From: Deferribacteraceae bacterium
Lineage (GTDB): Bacteria; Chrysiogenota; Deferribacteres; Deferribacterales; JAISNW01
Direction: 5' to 3'
Assembly: GCA_031276055.1 (NCBI GenBank)
Contig: JAISNW010000085.1
Span: 1 to 14,696 of the forward strand
DNA length: 14,696 nucleotides
In this document: positions 14,475-14,696 of the stretch, piece after piece
How the letters are laid out: each line of letters opens with the position of its first letter
Numbering within the stretch: the first letter of the stretch is position 1
Position numbers and translations under genes: made by a program
The notes under the pieces: generated by a model
Told to the model about the DNA's origin: nothing
The model's input: only the letters and a program-made list of their open reading frames with translations
Databases searched by the model: none

Positions 14475-14696
14475 ATGCTAAGGTCGTTGTATTCGGCTGT
14501 GTCGGGGTTGGGCGTCAACCAGAAGTCAATGGATGTTATAGGCAACAACATTGCCAACGTAAACACCATAGGTTTTAAGGAAGGGAGGGCTGTTTTTCAA
14601 GATTTGCTCTCTCAAACTCTAGCAGGAGGGAAAGCTCCCACAGATTCTAGAGGCGGCATAAACCCCCGCCAGGTGGGAACAGGTGCATATCTCGTA
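14475..14696 (+). CDS. flgE: Flagellar hook protein FlgE, N-terminal part (runs off the window)
   Basis: FlgE polymerises into the hook, the universal joint of the flagellum. The 74 codons present show the rod/hook/HAP N-terminal motif: LRSLYSAVSGLGVNQKSMDVIGNNIANVNTIGFK, followed by the FQDLLSQTLAGG segment and VGTGAYLV typical of FlgE. The ATG has a near-perfect AAGGAGG (14464-14470) four bases upstream, stronger than for neighbouring genes, fitting a highly produced structural protein. Related rod proteins (FlgF, FlgG) share the first motif, but position after flgD and the sequence beyond it favour FlgE. Confidence 0.9.
   Translation, partial: MLRSLYSAVSGLGVNQKSMDVIGNNIANVNTIGFKEGRAVFQDLLSQTLAGGKAPTDSRGGINPRQVGTGAYLV

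Overview
The window comes from a flagellated Gram-negative (two-membrane) bacterium of moderate GC. It carries a type II secretion/type IV pilus-type ATPase and inner-membrane platform protein, the last shikimate-pathway genes, and the start of a flagellar hook operon. The gene set does not fix the taxon. A Deferribacterota-like or other deep-branching Gram-negative host is possible, but this is a guess. All genes lie on the + strand.

Region 1 (1 to about 6121) is the right part of a Mu-like contractile-tail prophage. Tightly packed, often overlapping genes run: a short protein or tape-measure C-terminus, a Mu gp43-like DNA-circulation protein, a Lar-like zinc ribbon, a gp44-like baseplate hub, a gp37-like (DUF1834) protein, a shortened gp47-like Baseplate J protein and a gp48-like protein. 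Where Mu has its tail fibre gene there is instead a 258-base non-coding stretch with seven small hairpins in a row, then a D12-class DNA adenine methyltransferase with its own terminator. The prophage appears to end in an AT-rich block (about 5970 to 6110) of direct and inverted repeats. Copies of Mu gp45 (spike) and gp46 (gp25-like wedge) are not found where expected.

Region 2 (6122 to 6793) is a host gene for a two-domain VOC (glyoxalase-like) protein without a start codon. Its frame opens right after the prophage repeats, so the prophage probably split it. This defines the right boundary.

Region 3 (6883 to 11658) is a host operon: gspE, gspF, an unrecognised single-pass membrane protein, aroK and aroC. 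The genes overlap or are separated by at most 16 bases. A good promoter (TTGAAA, 17 bases, TATAAC) lies just upstream.

Region 4 (11742 to 14696) is the flagellar hook group: fliK (hook length control), flgD (hook cap) and the first 74 codons of flgE (hook protein), which runs off the window. A sigma-54-like sequence lies in front of fliK.

No rRNA, tRNA, CRISPR array or insertion sequence was seen. The points most worth a second look are the hairpin chain before the methyltransferase, the repeat cluster at the prophage end with the broken VOC gene, the reduced tail module, and a nine-G tract in aroC.
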